A model generated the notes under the pieces. It had not been told where the DNA came from, did no database searches, and saw nothing but the letters and a program-made list of their open reading frames with translations. Below are positions 23,248-33,946 of a DNA stretch of 34,721 nt, piece by piece. Source of the DNA: Streptomyces soli. GTDB lineage: Bacteria; Actinomycetota; Actinomycetes; Streptomycetales; Streptomycetaceae. The position numbers and the translations under genes are program-made. How positions within the stretch are numbered: position 1 is the first letter of the stretch; each line of letters begins with the position of its first letter. Location of the stretch: assembly GCF_003999195.1 (NCBI RefSeq), contig NZ_RJVR01000356.1, forward strand, positions 1-34,721, written 5' to 3'.

Positions 23248-23919
23248 ATGGATGCCGTCCGCGCCATCAACGGGGAGTCTGCGCCGCATGTGACCGTCGT
23301 GCTCGCCGACGACCACCTGGTCGTCCGCGCCGGCATGCGGCTTCTGCTGTCCCAAGACCCAGCGTTTGACATCGTCGCGGAGAGCGCCACCCTTCCTGAC
23401 ACCCTTCGGGCTGTAGAGCAGCACCACCCGTCCGTGCTGGTCCTCGATCTGAATCTGGCCGGTCAGTCCAGCCTGGGGTCGATCCCTGAACTGCAGGCAG
23501 CCTCGCCACGCACACGAATCCTGGTCCTCACCATGCAGGAAGATCCCGCGTTCGCCCGCGAGGCAATGCGGAACGGCGCGGCGGGCTACCTGCTGAAGGA
23601 AGCCGCCGCGGAGGAGCTCCTGGGAGCCACTCGCCAGGTCGCCGCAGGAGCCAGCTACGTCCAACCCTCCTTGGGCGCCCGCCTGGCCGTCGCCGCCCTC
23701 GACACACCCGGCGCAGCAGCCGACGGCGCATTGACTGTCCGTGAGGGGGAGGTGCTGTCCCTGCTCGTCCTGGGCCACACCAATCAGGAGATCGCGGACC
23801 GCCTGCATGTATCCGTTCGGACGGTGGAGACGCACCGGGCCAGGATCCGCAACAAGCTTGGGGCCGAGAGCAAGGCAGACCTGATCACCGCAGCGCGAGA
23901 ACGCGGAATGCTGGCGTGA
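23248..23919 (+). CDS. NarL/LuxR-family response regulator
   Basis: A 223-residue two-component regulator. The receiver domain (about 15-130) has the acidic pair in VVLADDH, the phospho-acceptor in LVLDLNLAG, the Thr in VLTMQED and the Lys in GYLLKEA. A LuxR-type HTH (about 160-220) reads LTVREGEVLSLLVLGHTNQE and VSVRTVETHRARIRNKLG. The ATG at 23248 has no ribosome site and may be leaderless. A GTG at 23290, closer to the conserved receiver start and preceded by GGGGAG, is the alternative. It overlaps the histidine kinase start by GTGA, so the two are translationally coupled. Confidence 0.9.
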   Translation: MDAVRAINGESAPHVTVVLADDHLVVRAGMRLLLSQDPAFDIVAESATLPDTLRAVEQHHPSVLVLDLNLAGQSSLGSIPELQAASPRTRILVLTMQEDPAFAREAMRNGAAGYLLKEAAAEELLGATRQVAAGASYVQPSLGARLAVAALDTPGAAADGALTVREGEVLSLLVLGHTNQEIADRLHVSVRTVETHRARIRNKLGAESKADLITAARERGMLA

Positions 23920-24698
23920 ACGACTCGCCGCGCACGCGTGCCGGCGTCCTGGTAGAGGCCGCCGGCACACTCCTGCTCCTGACCGCACTAACGTTTGAGG
24001 TCGTAGACCACTCACTGGGCTCCGAATTCGCTCTCTCCCTGGCTGCTGCCGTCCTCTTCCTGGCTGCCGCACCCCTGAGTACCGAAGCCCGACGGCCGTG
24101 GCTTGTGATCATCAGTGGGATGTCGCTCGTGATCGCCGTGGCGCTCCTGATCCGCTACATGGATGCGCCGCTTCTCAACGGTCTGCACCTCGTGCCGCTC
24201 ACGCTGATCGCCTTCGCGGTCGCGATCGGACGCCGTTCAACTCTGCGCCGCCGCAGTCTTGATCGGGAATGGAGCCAGGCCCGTCGAGATGGAGAAGAAC
24301 GAGAGCGGCGGCGCTGGGCCCGTGAGTTGCACGACGAAACGCTCCAAGAGCTTGGTGCGGTCCAGATCGTGCTGGCCACCGCAGCTGCCAGCACCAGTAC
24401 CGGCAAGATGAAGGAGGCCAGCGGTCAGGCACGACGCCTGATCGGTAACCAGATCACGTCTCTAAACCAGGAGGCTGCCGAGCTGCTTGCCGTTGAAGGC
24501 GGTGAGCCAATCTGGAAGAGCCAAGCCCCACCTGACGGGAAGACGTACGAAGGCCTCAGCGGTGGACGGCGGCCGAAAACGCCGGCGCGGGCCGCCACCT
24601 CTTTGATGGTGCCGCGCTTGATCCTGCCGCTGCCGCTTCCTGATTCGGTTTGGGATTCGGAGGGTCCGGGATCAGCCGCAACGGTCGCGTCGCCGTGA
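23916..24698 (+). pseudogene. NarL-type sensor histidine kinase lacking its ATPase domain
   Basis: The GTG at 23916 overlaps the response regulator stop. The N-terminus has about four membrane helices (residues 10-105) without a large sensor loop, then a coiled linker and the HisKA_3 motif RRRWARELHDETLQELGAVQ with His139. Similarity ends at about residue 184 (ARRLIGNQITSLN, position about 24467), where the dimerisation domain should continue towards the ATPase domain. The remaining 76 residues of the open frame run through unrelated DNA and the antisense of a LacI-type gene start. Without an ATP-binding domain it cannot autophosphorylate. The adjacent response regulator is therefore probably orphaned. 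Confidence 0.78.
24468..24577. other. Unassigned junction sequence between two truncated genes
   Basis: These 110 nt lie between the broken end of the histidine kinase (plus strand) and the broken end of a LacI-family gene (minus strand). I could not assign it on either strand, and saw no terminal inverted repeats. It may be filler captured during the deletion. Confidence 0.4.
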
Positions 24699-24718
24699 CG
24701 GGGGGCGCGCTTGGGCAT
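24578..24718 (-). pseudogene. LacI-family regulator, N-terminal remnant
   Basis: The ATG at 24718 begins MPKRAPRHGDAT. A Ser/Gly-rich stretch leads into IKRGTIKEVAARAGV, the first helix of a LacI-type DNA-binding domain. Similarity stops immediately after AGV, before the recognition helix, where the junction DNA begins; the open frame runs on without sense. The sugar-binding domain is absent. Its position next to the dehydrogenase and a CG-centred operator suggests it once regulated that gene. Confidence 0.65.
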
Positions 24719-24840
24719 GCTGCTCTCTCCTGTGGCCGGTCCGTCCTGGTGCGGCGGACACGCTCCGTCGTCGGCGCTCGGATCCCGTTCGGAGGCCATG
24801 CTATGTGGCCGGACCGGCGGGCCCGGGCGGTGAGGCATGG

Positions 24841-25848
24841 TCAGGCGACCCGCGTCAGGTCGGCGCGGTTGACCTGATGGGCCAGCGGAAGCCCGCCGCA
24901 CAGGCGTTCCAGCTCCTCCACGGCGGTTCGGCCGAGCCGTTCCAGCTCGTTGCCGAGGGAGCCGGCGATGTGCGGGGTGAGGAAGACGTTGGGCAGCCGG
25001 TACAGCGGGGAGGAGGGCGGCAGCGGTTCGGGCTCGGTTACGTCCAGGATCGCGCTGATCCGGCCGCTGACCAGTTCGTCGGTGAGCGCCTTCTGGTCGA
25101 TCAGGCCGCCTCGCGAGGTGTTGATGAGGACGCCCCCGTCGGGGATGAGCGCCAGGCGGCGGCGGTCCAGCATGTGGCGGGTGGCGGGCAGGTCGGGGGC
25201 GTGCAGGCTGACGATGCCGCAGCTGCTGAGCAGGTCGTCGAGGGGAAGCGGCTCCGCGCCCAGCCGGGCCGCGGCCTCGTCGTCCGCCCAGGGATCGAAC
25301 AGGACGGGCGAGAGGTCCATGGGCCGCAGCAGCTCCAGGACCCGGCGGCCGACCCGGGACGCGCCGATGATGCCCACCCGGCGGCCCAGGTTGCCGATGC
25401 CGGCGACTTCGGCGGGACCCGGGTGGCGGTGGTCGGCCCGGTAGCGCTCGCGCCGGCCGAAGGCGTCCTTTCCGGCCAGCAGGATCGCAGCCAAGGTGTA
25501 CTCGGCGACCGGCACGGCGTTGGCCTCGGCGGCGGAGGAGACCAGCAGGCCACGCTGCCAGCAGTCGTCCGTGACCAGCCCGCGGACGCTGCCGGCCGCG
25601 TGGATCACGGCACGCAGCCGGGGTGCGGCGGCCAGTGCGGCCGAGTCCAGGGGCGGGCATCCCCACCCCGTGAGGAGTACCTCGGTGTCGGCCAGCACCG
25701 CGGCCAGCGCCGGGTCGCCGAAGTTCTGGACGACCAGCGCGGGGTCGACGTCCACCACGGTCCGCAGGCGGCTCAGCACGTCGGGCGGGAAGAGCCCGGG
25801 CAGGTGCCGGGGGTCCATGGCGAAGAGCGCGGTGAGTCGGTCGGCCAT
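24841..25848 (-). CDS. D-2-hydroxyacid dehydrogenase (NAD-dependent)
   Basis: A 335-residue enzyme that interconverts 2-hydroxy and 2-oxo acids, cytosolic. The nucleotide-binding domain contains RVGIIGASRVGRRVLELL, followed by an acidic VLFDPWAD. The catalytic Arg is in LINTSRGGLID, the Glu is in VTEPEPLP, and the His is in VFLTPHIAGS. The start ATG 25848 is chosen from AGGAG upstream; the upstream extension is in the promoter. The substrate is not evident, but a LacI-type operator upstream and a LacI remnant downstream suggest a role in sugar-acid metabolism. Confidence 0.9.
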   Translation of the reverse strand: MADRLTALFAMDPRHLPGLFPPDVLSRLRTVVDVDPALVVQNFGDPALAAVLADTEVLLTGWGCPPLDSAALAAAPRLRAVIHAAGSVRGLVTDDCWQRGLLVSSAAEANAVPVAEYTLAAILLAGKDAFGRRERYRADHRHPGPAEVAGIGNLGRRVGIIGASRVGRRVLELLRPMDLSPVLFDPWADDEAAARLGAEPLPLDDLLSSCGIVSLHAPDLPATRHMLDRRRLALIPDGGVLINTSRGGLIDQKALTDELVSGRISAILDVTEPEPLPPSSPLYRLPNVFLTPHIAGSLGNELERLGRTAVEELERLCGGLPLAHQVNRADLTRVA

Positions 25849-25909
25849 CGGGCGTCGCTCCTGGGGAGTTCGGAGTTCAGGCTTCGGGGCTGGGTCGACT
25901 ACTGCATTC

Positions 25910-25923
25910 AGAAAACGATTTCT
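25910..25923. promoter_or_regulatory. LacI-family operator-like palindrome
   Basis: agaaaacgatttct has AGAAA/TTTCT arms around a central CG, the usual form of LacI-family operators. It lies 62-75 nt upstream of the dehydrogenase start codon, in a locally AT-rich patch likely to contain the promoter. Confidence 0.55.
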
Positions 25924-26078
25924 AACGTAGCGAGCACCTCCGCCCCGGTCAATGGATCTGCCCGAGGACACGAACAAGCCCAAGCGCCGTCGCATCCACC
26001 TGCGGTGATCGAGCGTCGGAAGCTCCGACTCGCAACACCTCGGGGAAAAGCGGGCGCAACAACCCCGGCATAACCCCT

Positions 26079-26297
26079 CATCGAGCGCCGAGAGTTGGAC
26101 GTAGCCACCTCGCCTTCGACCACGGCATCCGCCGTTGCCTCGGCGCTCCCCTGGCCAGGGCAGAAGCCGAGATCGCGCTCGGCTCGCTGTTCGACCTCGG
26201 CGACCGGCTGCGTCTCGCGGTGCCCGCCGAAGAACTCCAGTGGCGCCACACGCGGCTCAGGCGTGGCCTGACATCCCTGCCGGTCGTCATCACCTAG
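26079..26297 (+). pseudogene. Cytochrome P450 C-terminal remnant
   Basis: The frame reads SHLAFDHGIRRCLGAPLARA, then EAEIALGSLFD, LRLAVPAEELQWR and LRRGLTSLPV before a TAG. This is the heme-binding loop (FxxGxxxCxGxxLA, Cys at about 26133) and C-terminus of a bacterial P450. The upstream four fifths of the enzyme, including the I and K helices, are missing, with no start. The 230 nt before it (25849-26078) hold the LacI-type operator and nothing else I can assign. Confidence 0.75.
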
Positions 26298-26300
26298 GCG

Positions 26301-26924
26301 CTAGGTCGGCAGGGCGACGCCGAGGGAGTCGGCACCGATCGGCTTCGGTGCGCCCTCTTCGTAGAAGACGTCGAGGTCGGTGATGGTGAAGCCGGCGCGC
26401 GTCAGCATGGCGACGATCGGCCGGGTGAGGTGGCATCCGTCGAAGAGTCGTTGCTCCAAGGGGTCGAGGCGTCGTTGCCAGCGGCGGATGTTCTCGTCCT
26501 CTTCGGGGGCCAGCCCGTGCTCGAGGAAATGCAGGGTCCCTCCGGGCTTGAGGACGCGCCGCACCTCGCGCAGGGCGGCGCCGGCGTCGGGGATGGTGCA
26601 CAGCGTCCAGGTGGACAGGGCGGCATCGAAGGTGTCGTCCCCGAACGGCAGCGACTGACCGTCCGGTGCGGCGCGCCGCACCGGGATGTTCGACGCCCTG
26701 ATGCGTTGTTCGGCGAGCTTCCATCCGAGGTCGGACGGCTCGACGGCGGCCACGCCGGTGACGGCCGCCGGGTAGAAGGGCACATTGTGCCCGGAACCGA
26801 ATCCGAGCTCGATGATCTCGCCTTCCAGGCCCTCGCAGACGCGGCGTCGTAGCGGCTCGGCTGTCTTCATCCCGCAGGCGACGTTGACGATCCGGGGCAC
26901 GATTCGTTCTGCGTAGAAACCCAT
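26301..26924 (-). CDS. Class I SAM-dependent methyltransferase
   Basis: A 207-residue methyltransferase. Motif I reads IIELGFGSGHNVPFY (about 37-51), and the fold continues with AAVEPSDLGWKLAEQR, LPFGDDTFDAALSTWTLCTI and REVRRVLKPGGTLHFLEHG. These match the Methyltransf_11/UbiE-like group acting on small molecules or lipids. The ATG at 26924 has GGAGGT 5 nt upstream. It is on the same strand as and 82 nt downstream of the methyltransferase that ends the PKS operon, so it may be its last gene, though not tightly coupled. The acceptor is unknown. Confidence 0.85.
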   Translation of the reverse strand: MGFYAERIVPRIVNVACGMKTAEPLRRRVCEGLEGEIIELGFGSGHNVPFYPAAVTGVAAVEPSDLGWKLAEQRIRASNIPVRRAAPDGQSLPFGDDTFDAALSTWTLCTIPDAGAALREVRRVLKPGGTLHFLEHGLAPEEDENIRRWQRRLDPLEQRLFDGCHLTRPIVAMLTRAGFTITDLDVFYEEGAPKPIGADSLGVALPT

Positions 26925-27006
26925 CGTGACCTCCGTGTTTCACCTCCAGCATGGCACCGGAGCGGCCTGTACGCATCGCTGTCGCCGCCAGGTGCCTCCC
27001 CGGCGG

Positions 27007-28101
27007 TCAGTCCCGCCGGGCCAGTACCCGATAGGCGTTGGCCAGCCCCCAGCGGCCTGCCATCGGCTTCACCAGCAGCCGGTCCAGCAGGGTGCCGGCG
27101 ATGAGCGCGGGGACGCCGGCCAGCAGTACGGCGGAGCGCAGGACGCGGCGGAGCCGGTTGGGCCGTTCCGCCAGCCAGGGGGCGTCGTCGGGCGGGGCGA
27201 TCGCGTTGAGGAGGAGCCATACGGCGGCGAGCAGGTCGACCGGGTCGTGCGGTTCGGCGTGCTGCTCGGCGACGACGGTGAAGCCGAGGCTCGCCAACTG
27301 CTGGCGGAGGTTGGCCACCGGAATCGAAGTGGAGGTGCTGGGGCTGGAGCCAGGGCAGCCACCAGCGGCCGAGCAGGCGGGCGTAGCGGCTCTCGGGGTC
27401 GGGCACTTCGATCAGCAGATGGCCGCCGGGGCGGATCGCCTGCCAGGCCGCACGCAGTTCGCTGCGGGGCTCGGTGCTGTGTTCCAGGTAGTGGAACATG
27501 CTGACCACGTCGTAGCCCTCGGCCATTTCCTCCGCGAACTCGACGAAGCTGCCGCGGAAGCCCCGCTCCACCCGGCCTTCCCGCTCGGCCAGTTCGACGC
27601 CCTCGGTGAGGTCGAGGCCGTCGAAGGTGGTGCCGGGGAAGACGGTGCGGGCTGCCTCGCAGAAGTGGCCGTGGCCGGTGCCGACGTCGAGCCAGTTCTT
27701 CGGGGCGTCCGCGTGCGGGGTCATGGACTCGGCGCGCTGCCGGTACATCTCCTGCCGGCCGGCGAAGACACCGCCGAGGCTCTTCTCCCCCAGCCCGTCG
27801 TAGAAGTCCCGGTAGTAGAACTCCAGGCCCTCCGCGCTCAGCCTGGGGTTCTGGAAGGTGTGGCCGCAGTCCTCGCACCGGTCGAGGAGGAAGCGGCCCG
27901 GCTTGTGCTGGAAGCGGTCGACCGTACGCAGACGTTCCCGCAGGCGGTCCGAGCCGCACCACGTGCAGTCCTCCCGGCGCGGCTCGAAGAACCGCTCGGT
28001 GCCCTGGGCCAGGTCGGCCTGATAGCGCGGACGCAGCGCGGCGACGGCTTCGGCGCGGCCGGGCTTCGCGGGCTGCCGCTCGGGGCTTTCGGTGGAACCG
28101 C

Positions 28102-28105
<4 letters not shown>
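27007..28105 (-). pseudogene. Zinc-binding SAM methyltransferase, frameshifted
   Basis: The ATG at 28105 overlaps the glycosyltransferase stop (ATGA). A four-Cys zinc knuckle (Cys47, Cys50, Cys77, Cys80; CTWC and CEDC) is followed by a SAM domain with NWLDVGTGHGHFCEAA (about 137-152), VVSMFHYLEHS and WQAIRPGGHLLIEVPDP. After LQPQHLHFDS (residue 262) the frame must shift by one base near 27314-27318 to continue VANLRQQLASLGFTVVAEQH and end ANAYRVLARRD at 27007. Removing one base gives a 365-residue protein. This is either a true frameshift or an assembly error. The Zn-knuckle plus Methyltransf_23 layout is frequent among methyltransferases acting on sugars. Confidence 0.82.
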
Positions 28106-29324
<1,219 letters not shown>

Positions 29325-29328
<4 letters not shown>

Positions 29329-32300
29329 CGGGCGTCGGCCTCCGCGAGTTCGGTGTCCTGCCGGACGCCGGACAGGACGATGTCGAGGATCTGCGCGGGA
29401 ACCTCGACCAGGATGGAGTGCTCGTGTCCCGGGACGATGACCGTCCGGCTGTCCGGTAGCAGCGACTCCAGCCAGTCCGCCTGGGTGCGGCCGCCACCTC
29501 GACCACGAGCGCGCCCGGTTCGGCCGCCACCACGGCGAAGTCCCTTGGCCGGCCCAGGAATCCGGTGCCCTCGGCCTTCGCCACGGCTTCCTTCGCCGCC
29601 CAGAAGGTGGTGGCCCACAGCGCCTCGGGCTCGCCGGTCGCGGCGCACACCTCGGCGAGAAGCCGCCGTTCCGCCTCACCAAAGGCGACCGCGAGGGTCC
29701 CCTCGTCGCGGTCGGTGATCTCCTCGATGTCGATGCCGGGGCTCTCGCCCTCGGTACGAGCCGTCACCAGGGCGACCGCGGCCTCCGCCCGGTGCGCCAG
29801 GGTGAGGTCCAGGTCCGGCAGGGTGCGGCCGTACTGCCCGGCGGCGTACGGGCGGCCGTGTTCGTCGGCCGGTACCTGGATCTCGGCGGGGAAGACCGGG
29901 CCCTCGCCGCGCTCCCAGAGCCACTGCCGTACGGCGTCCTTGGCGGCGATCCGGCCGAGGAGCCACTGCCTGCGGCCCCGGGGAGGACGGCTCTCGTACT
30001 CGGCGCGCTCGGCGGCGGCGAGATGATTGCGCATGATCAGATCGCGGGAGGCCAGGTCCGGCCAGCGTTCGTGGAGCAGGACCCAGCCGCCGGGCTGTGG
30101 CCGGGACAGCGTGTTGCGCTCCGGGAAGCGCTCGACCGGCTTGGTCTCCGGGTGGTTGTCGAAGCGGCGGTCCTGCCAGCCGGCGATCTCGGCCCACACC
30201 TCGCCGTCCGCGACGAGCTGTACGTCGGCTTCGAGTACGACATCGGTCAGCGACACGATCCTGACCAGGCATTCCAGGTCGGCGCCGGGGCGAGGGTGCG
30301 GCCCGAAGAAGCGCATCTGCCGCATCCCGACGGGGAAGACCACGGTCCCTTCGGTGCGGGTGGCCATGATCCAGTAGCCGAGCAGCTGTCCGACGTTGTC
30401 CAGCAGCGCTCCGGGCGCGGCCGGTGTGGTGATCGTGCCGCGTACGTGAGTCTCACCGATCGCGGTGATCTCGGTGATGCCCTGGAACGCCGGGCCGTGG
30501 AACATCCAGCGCTCGCTGTAGAGCTCGGCCGCGGTGTGGTCGGGAGCACGCTCGGTGGCGGGTTCCGTACCCCAGGGCGCCGGGCGGCCGCCCGGGTAAC
30601 GGGGGGCGACTTCCACCGTGGCGCGGGCGGCGCGGCCGAAGGTGACGGCGAACCGGTCCGGGTGGTCGGCGGCCGGCACCGCGGTGACCGGCACCTCGAC
30701 TGCCGGGGCGGCGGTCACCCACTGGTCGAACCGGGCCCCGTGCACCGCGACGGCCCGCGTGCCGGGTGAGGCCTGCTCCGCCGCGTCCATGAGGTGCCCC
30801 ACGATGGTCGTGGCCGGGACCACCGGCCACCGGTCCTTCTCATCGGGCCAGCCTGGCCGCTGCGGGAAGAAGCAATGGTCGAGCAGATACGGCATGGCGT
30901 CGGTGGAGACGCGCAGGGTGCTGCGGTAGTCCTCCTGCGGACGTGCCTGTACGGGGGTTGAGCGCACCGGTGGGGTCGCGACCGGGGTCGCCGGCCTCGC
31001 TGGGGTCGACGGCCTCGCCGGCCGGCCGCCGCTGCCTGCCGCGATGAGCTGCGCGGCGGTACCGGCGGTCTCGCGCAGCAGCGCGTCGAGTTCGGCGGCC
31101 ACCGGGAAGCGCGTCGCCATGGTTTCCAGGGCAGAGCCCGTCGATTCCGCTACGGCCGGCGCCGGGGTGCGGAGGGCCAGTTCGCGGCGCAGCGCGGCCA
31201 GTTCCCGTACGTCCAGGGAGACCAGCGCGCCACCGAGGTCGAGCCGGACCGGCGGATGGGCGCCGGCCGTGGCTGTGGCCTTGGCTGTGACGGTGGCCTT
31301 CGCCGTGGACTTCGCCGTCGGACGGGGCAGGGTCGGGTCCACCTGGGCACCGTCGGCCCACAGGGCGGTGGCGACCCGGCGCAGCTGGGCGACGCCGTCG
31401 TGGTGCGGGGAGTTGGCGGCCACGGCGAGGTGCTCCCGGTCATGCAGGGTGTCGCCGATGAGCGAGCCCAGCTGTCCGGTGCCGACCTGGATGAACGCCC
31501 GGAAGCCGGCCTCGTACATGGCCTCTGTCAGCAGCCGGAACCGCACCGGCTCCAGCAGATGCCGGACGAACAGTTCGCGGACGCCCTCCCGGTCCGCCGG
31601 GAACGGGGCAGCGGTGGTGCCCGACCAGACGGGGACGCTTGGCGACAGCAGCTCGAACCGGTCGGCGGCGGCTCTGATCGGGCCCAGGTAGGGGGCCAGC
31701 ATCGGTGTGTGGAAGCCGGATTGGAACGGCAGGACCTGCCCGATGACGCCCTCGGCGCGCAGGGACCGTACGAACTCCTCGACCAGTGCCTGCGGTCCGC
31801 AGACCATCGACTGGTTCGGCGCGTTGTCGTGGGAGAGTACGACCTGCTCGTCCGGACGCTCCTCCAGCACGGCTTGCACCCGCTCGGCGGAGGCGCCGAG
31901 CACGGCGGAGGCCAGGCCGGGCACGCGCAGCGCGTCCGGGTCGAAGGAGTCGAGGAAGTCGTCGGTGTCGGCAGCGGAGTAGAGGCCGCCGGCTGCCATC
32001 GCGGTCCACTCGCCGAGGCTGTGCCCGGCGACAGCGTCCGGCGCGATCCCCATGCGCCGCAGCGCGGCGTCGAGGAGGCTGCCGATGCCGAAGACGCTGA
32101 CACCGTGCCGGCCGATGTCGCCGACCCGCGCCGCCCGCTCACCGGTGGGCCGGGCCAGGTCGAAGTACTCGGCGATCCCCTCGGTCCGGGGCTCGAACTC
32201 GCCCTCCAGGCCTGGGAAGACGAAGGCCACCTTTCCCGGGGAGCCCGCGCCCAGTAGTGGGGTCGGCGCGAACCAGATGTCGTTCCGGCCGCGCCAGGGA

Positions 32301-33946
32301 CGGCCCTTGGCCACCATGCGCCGGGCCAGCGCCAGTCGCTTCGCCGTCGGGTCGACGATGCCGAGCCTGGTACGGCCGGCGCCGCCGGTGCCGCCGGTCG
32401 CTCTGGCCAGCACCGCCGAGTCGTCCGCCGCGAGCAGTTGGGCGAGCCGCTCCGGGGTGTCGGCGGCCAGGGCCAGGACGCGTTCCGGCTCGGTCACCGT
32501 GGCTCTGCGTGTGGCAGGCACCGCCGACGGCGCCTGCTCCAGCACCACATGGGCGTTGATGCCACCGAAGCCGAAGGCGTTCACCGCCGCCCGGCACACC
32601 GGCGCGTCCCAGGGCGCCGCCTTGTCGATCGTACGGAAGCGGGTCGCCTCCAGCGCCGGGTGCGGGTCGTCACAGTGGAGGGTGGGCAGCAGCATGCCGT
32701 GGTGGACCGCCAGAGCGGCCTTGACCAGCCCGGCCACGCCTGCGGTCGGCATGGTGTGGCCGATCATCGATTTGACGGACCCGATCACGGCGTCACCGTC
32801 GCAACCGAACACCTCGGCCAGAGTGGCCAGTTCGGCCGTGTCCCCGGCGGGGGTGGCGGTGCCGTGGGCTTCCAGCAGCCCGATCGACCCCGGCTCGCGC
32901 GGGTCGAGTCCGGCCGCCTGCCATGCCTGTCGTACTGCGCGGGTCTGGCCCCCGGGGTCCGGGCTGGCCAGGGCGGCGGTGCGACCGTCGCTGGCGACGC
33001 CGGTGCCGCGGATCACCGCGTAGATCCGGTCCCCGTCGCGCTCGGCGTCGGCCAGCCGCTTGAGCGCCACGACGCCGGTGCCCTCGCCGATCAGGATGCC
33101 GTCCGCGTTCCGGTGGAAGGGCCGGATGCGCTGGCTCGGGGACAGCGCGCCGAGCTGCGAGAAGACACTCCACAGCGTGATGTCGTGGCAGTGGTGCACG
33201 CCGCCCGCGAGCATCAGGTCGCAGCGGCCCGAGGCCAGTTCGGCCACCGCCTGGTCGACCGCGACGAGCGACGACGCGCAGGCGGCGTCCACGGTGTAGG
33301 CGGGGCCTCGCAGGTCGAGCCGGTTGGCCACCCGTGAGGCGGCGAGGTTGGGCACCAGCCCGATGGCGGTCTCGGGGCGGTCGGGGCCGAGCCGGTCGGT
33401 GAAGGCGACCCGGACCCGCTCCAGTTGGTCGGCGCCGAGATCGGGCAGCAGTTCGCCCAGGGTGCGTACGAGCTGGTGGGCCGTACGGACCCGCTGATCG
33501 AGCCGTACGAGTCCGGGGGTGAGGTAGCCGCCCCGGCCGAGCACGACGCCGACCCGGTGCCGGTCGGGCAGCCGTTCCTCGCCGCCCGCGTCGGCGATGG
33601 CGGCGGCGGCCACCTTGAGGGCGATCAGCTGGTCGGGCTCGGTGCCGGACACCGAGGAGGGCATGATCCCGTACCGGGTGACGTCCACCTCGGCGAGCTC
33701 GTCCACGAATCCGCCGCGCCGGCAGTACACCCGGTCGGGGGCGGCCGGACCGCCGCCGCCGTCCGGTCGGGGGTGGTAGTAGTCGGCGTCCCACCGCCCC
33801 GCCGGGACGTCGGTGACGGCGTCCCGGCCGGCTGTCAGGTTCCGCCAGTAGGCCTCCAGTCCAGGAGCGCCAGGCAGCAGCACGGCCATCCCGACGATGG
33901 CGACCGGAGGCTGTTGTCCGCCGGTGGCGGTCATGGGCGCGGTCAC
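29325..33946 (-). pseudogene. PUFA-synthase-like polyketide synthase KS-AT-DH-PPTase, frameshifted at the 3' end
   Basis: About 1540 residues once one base is restored. The KS has Cys223 (DAACASS), His361 (EAHGTATPAGD) and His397 (KSMIGHTMP). The AT has Ser643 (GHSLGEW) and His746 (FHTPML). A linker of Ala/Pro/Thr follows. A double-hotdog DH has His in YLLDHCFFPQRPGW (about 1020-1030) and Asp in LLDNVGQLLGYW (about 1183). A C-terminal phosphopantetheinyl transferase has GIDIEEI (about 1404) and FWAAKEAVAKAEGTGF (about 1449). No ACP is visible, so carriers should be in the upstream PKS. Near 29505-29511 one base is missing before RTQADWLESLLPDSRT, which leads to the stop that overlaps the glycosyltransferase start. 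GTG 33946 overlaps the upstream stop (GTGA); ATG 33934 is an alternative. Confidence 0.85.
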
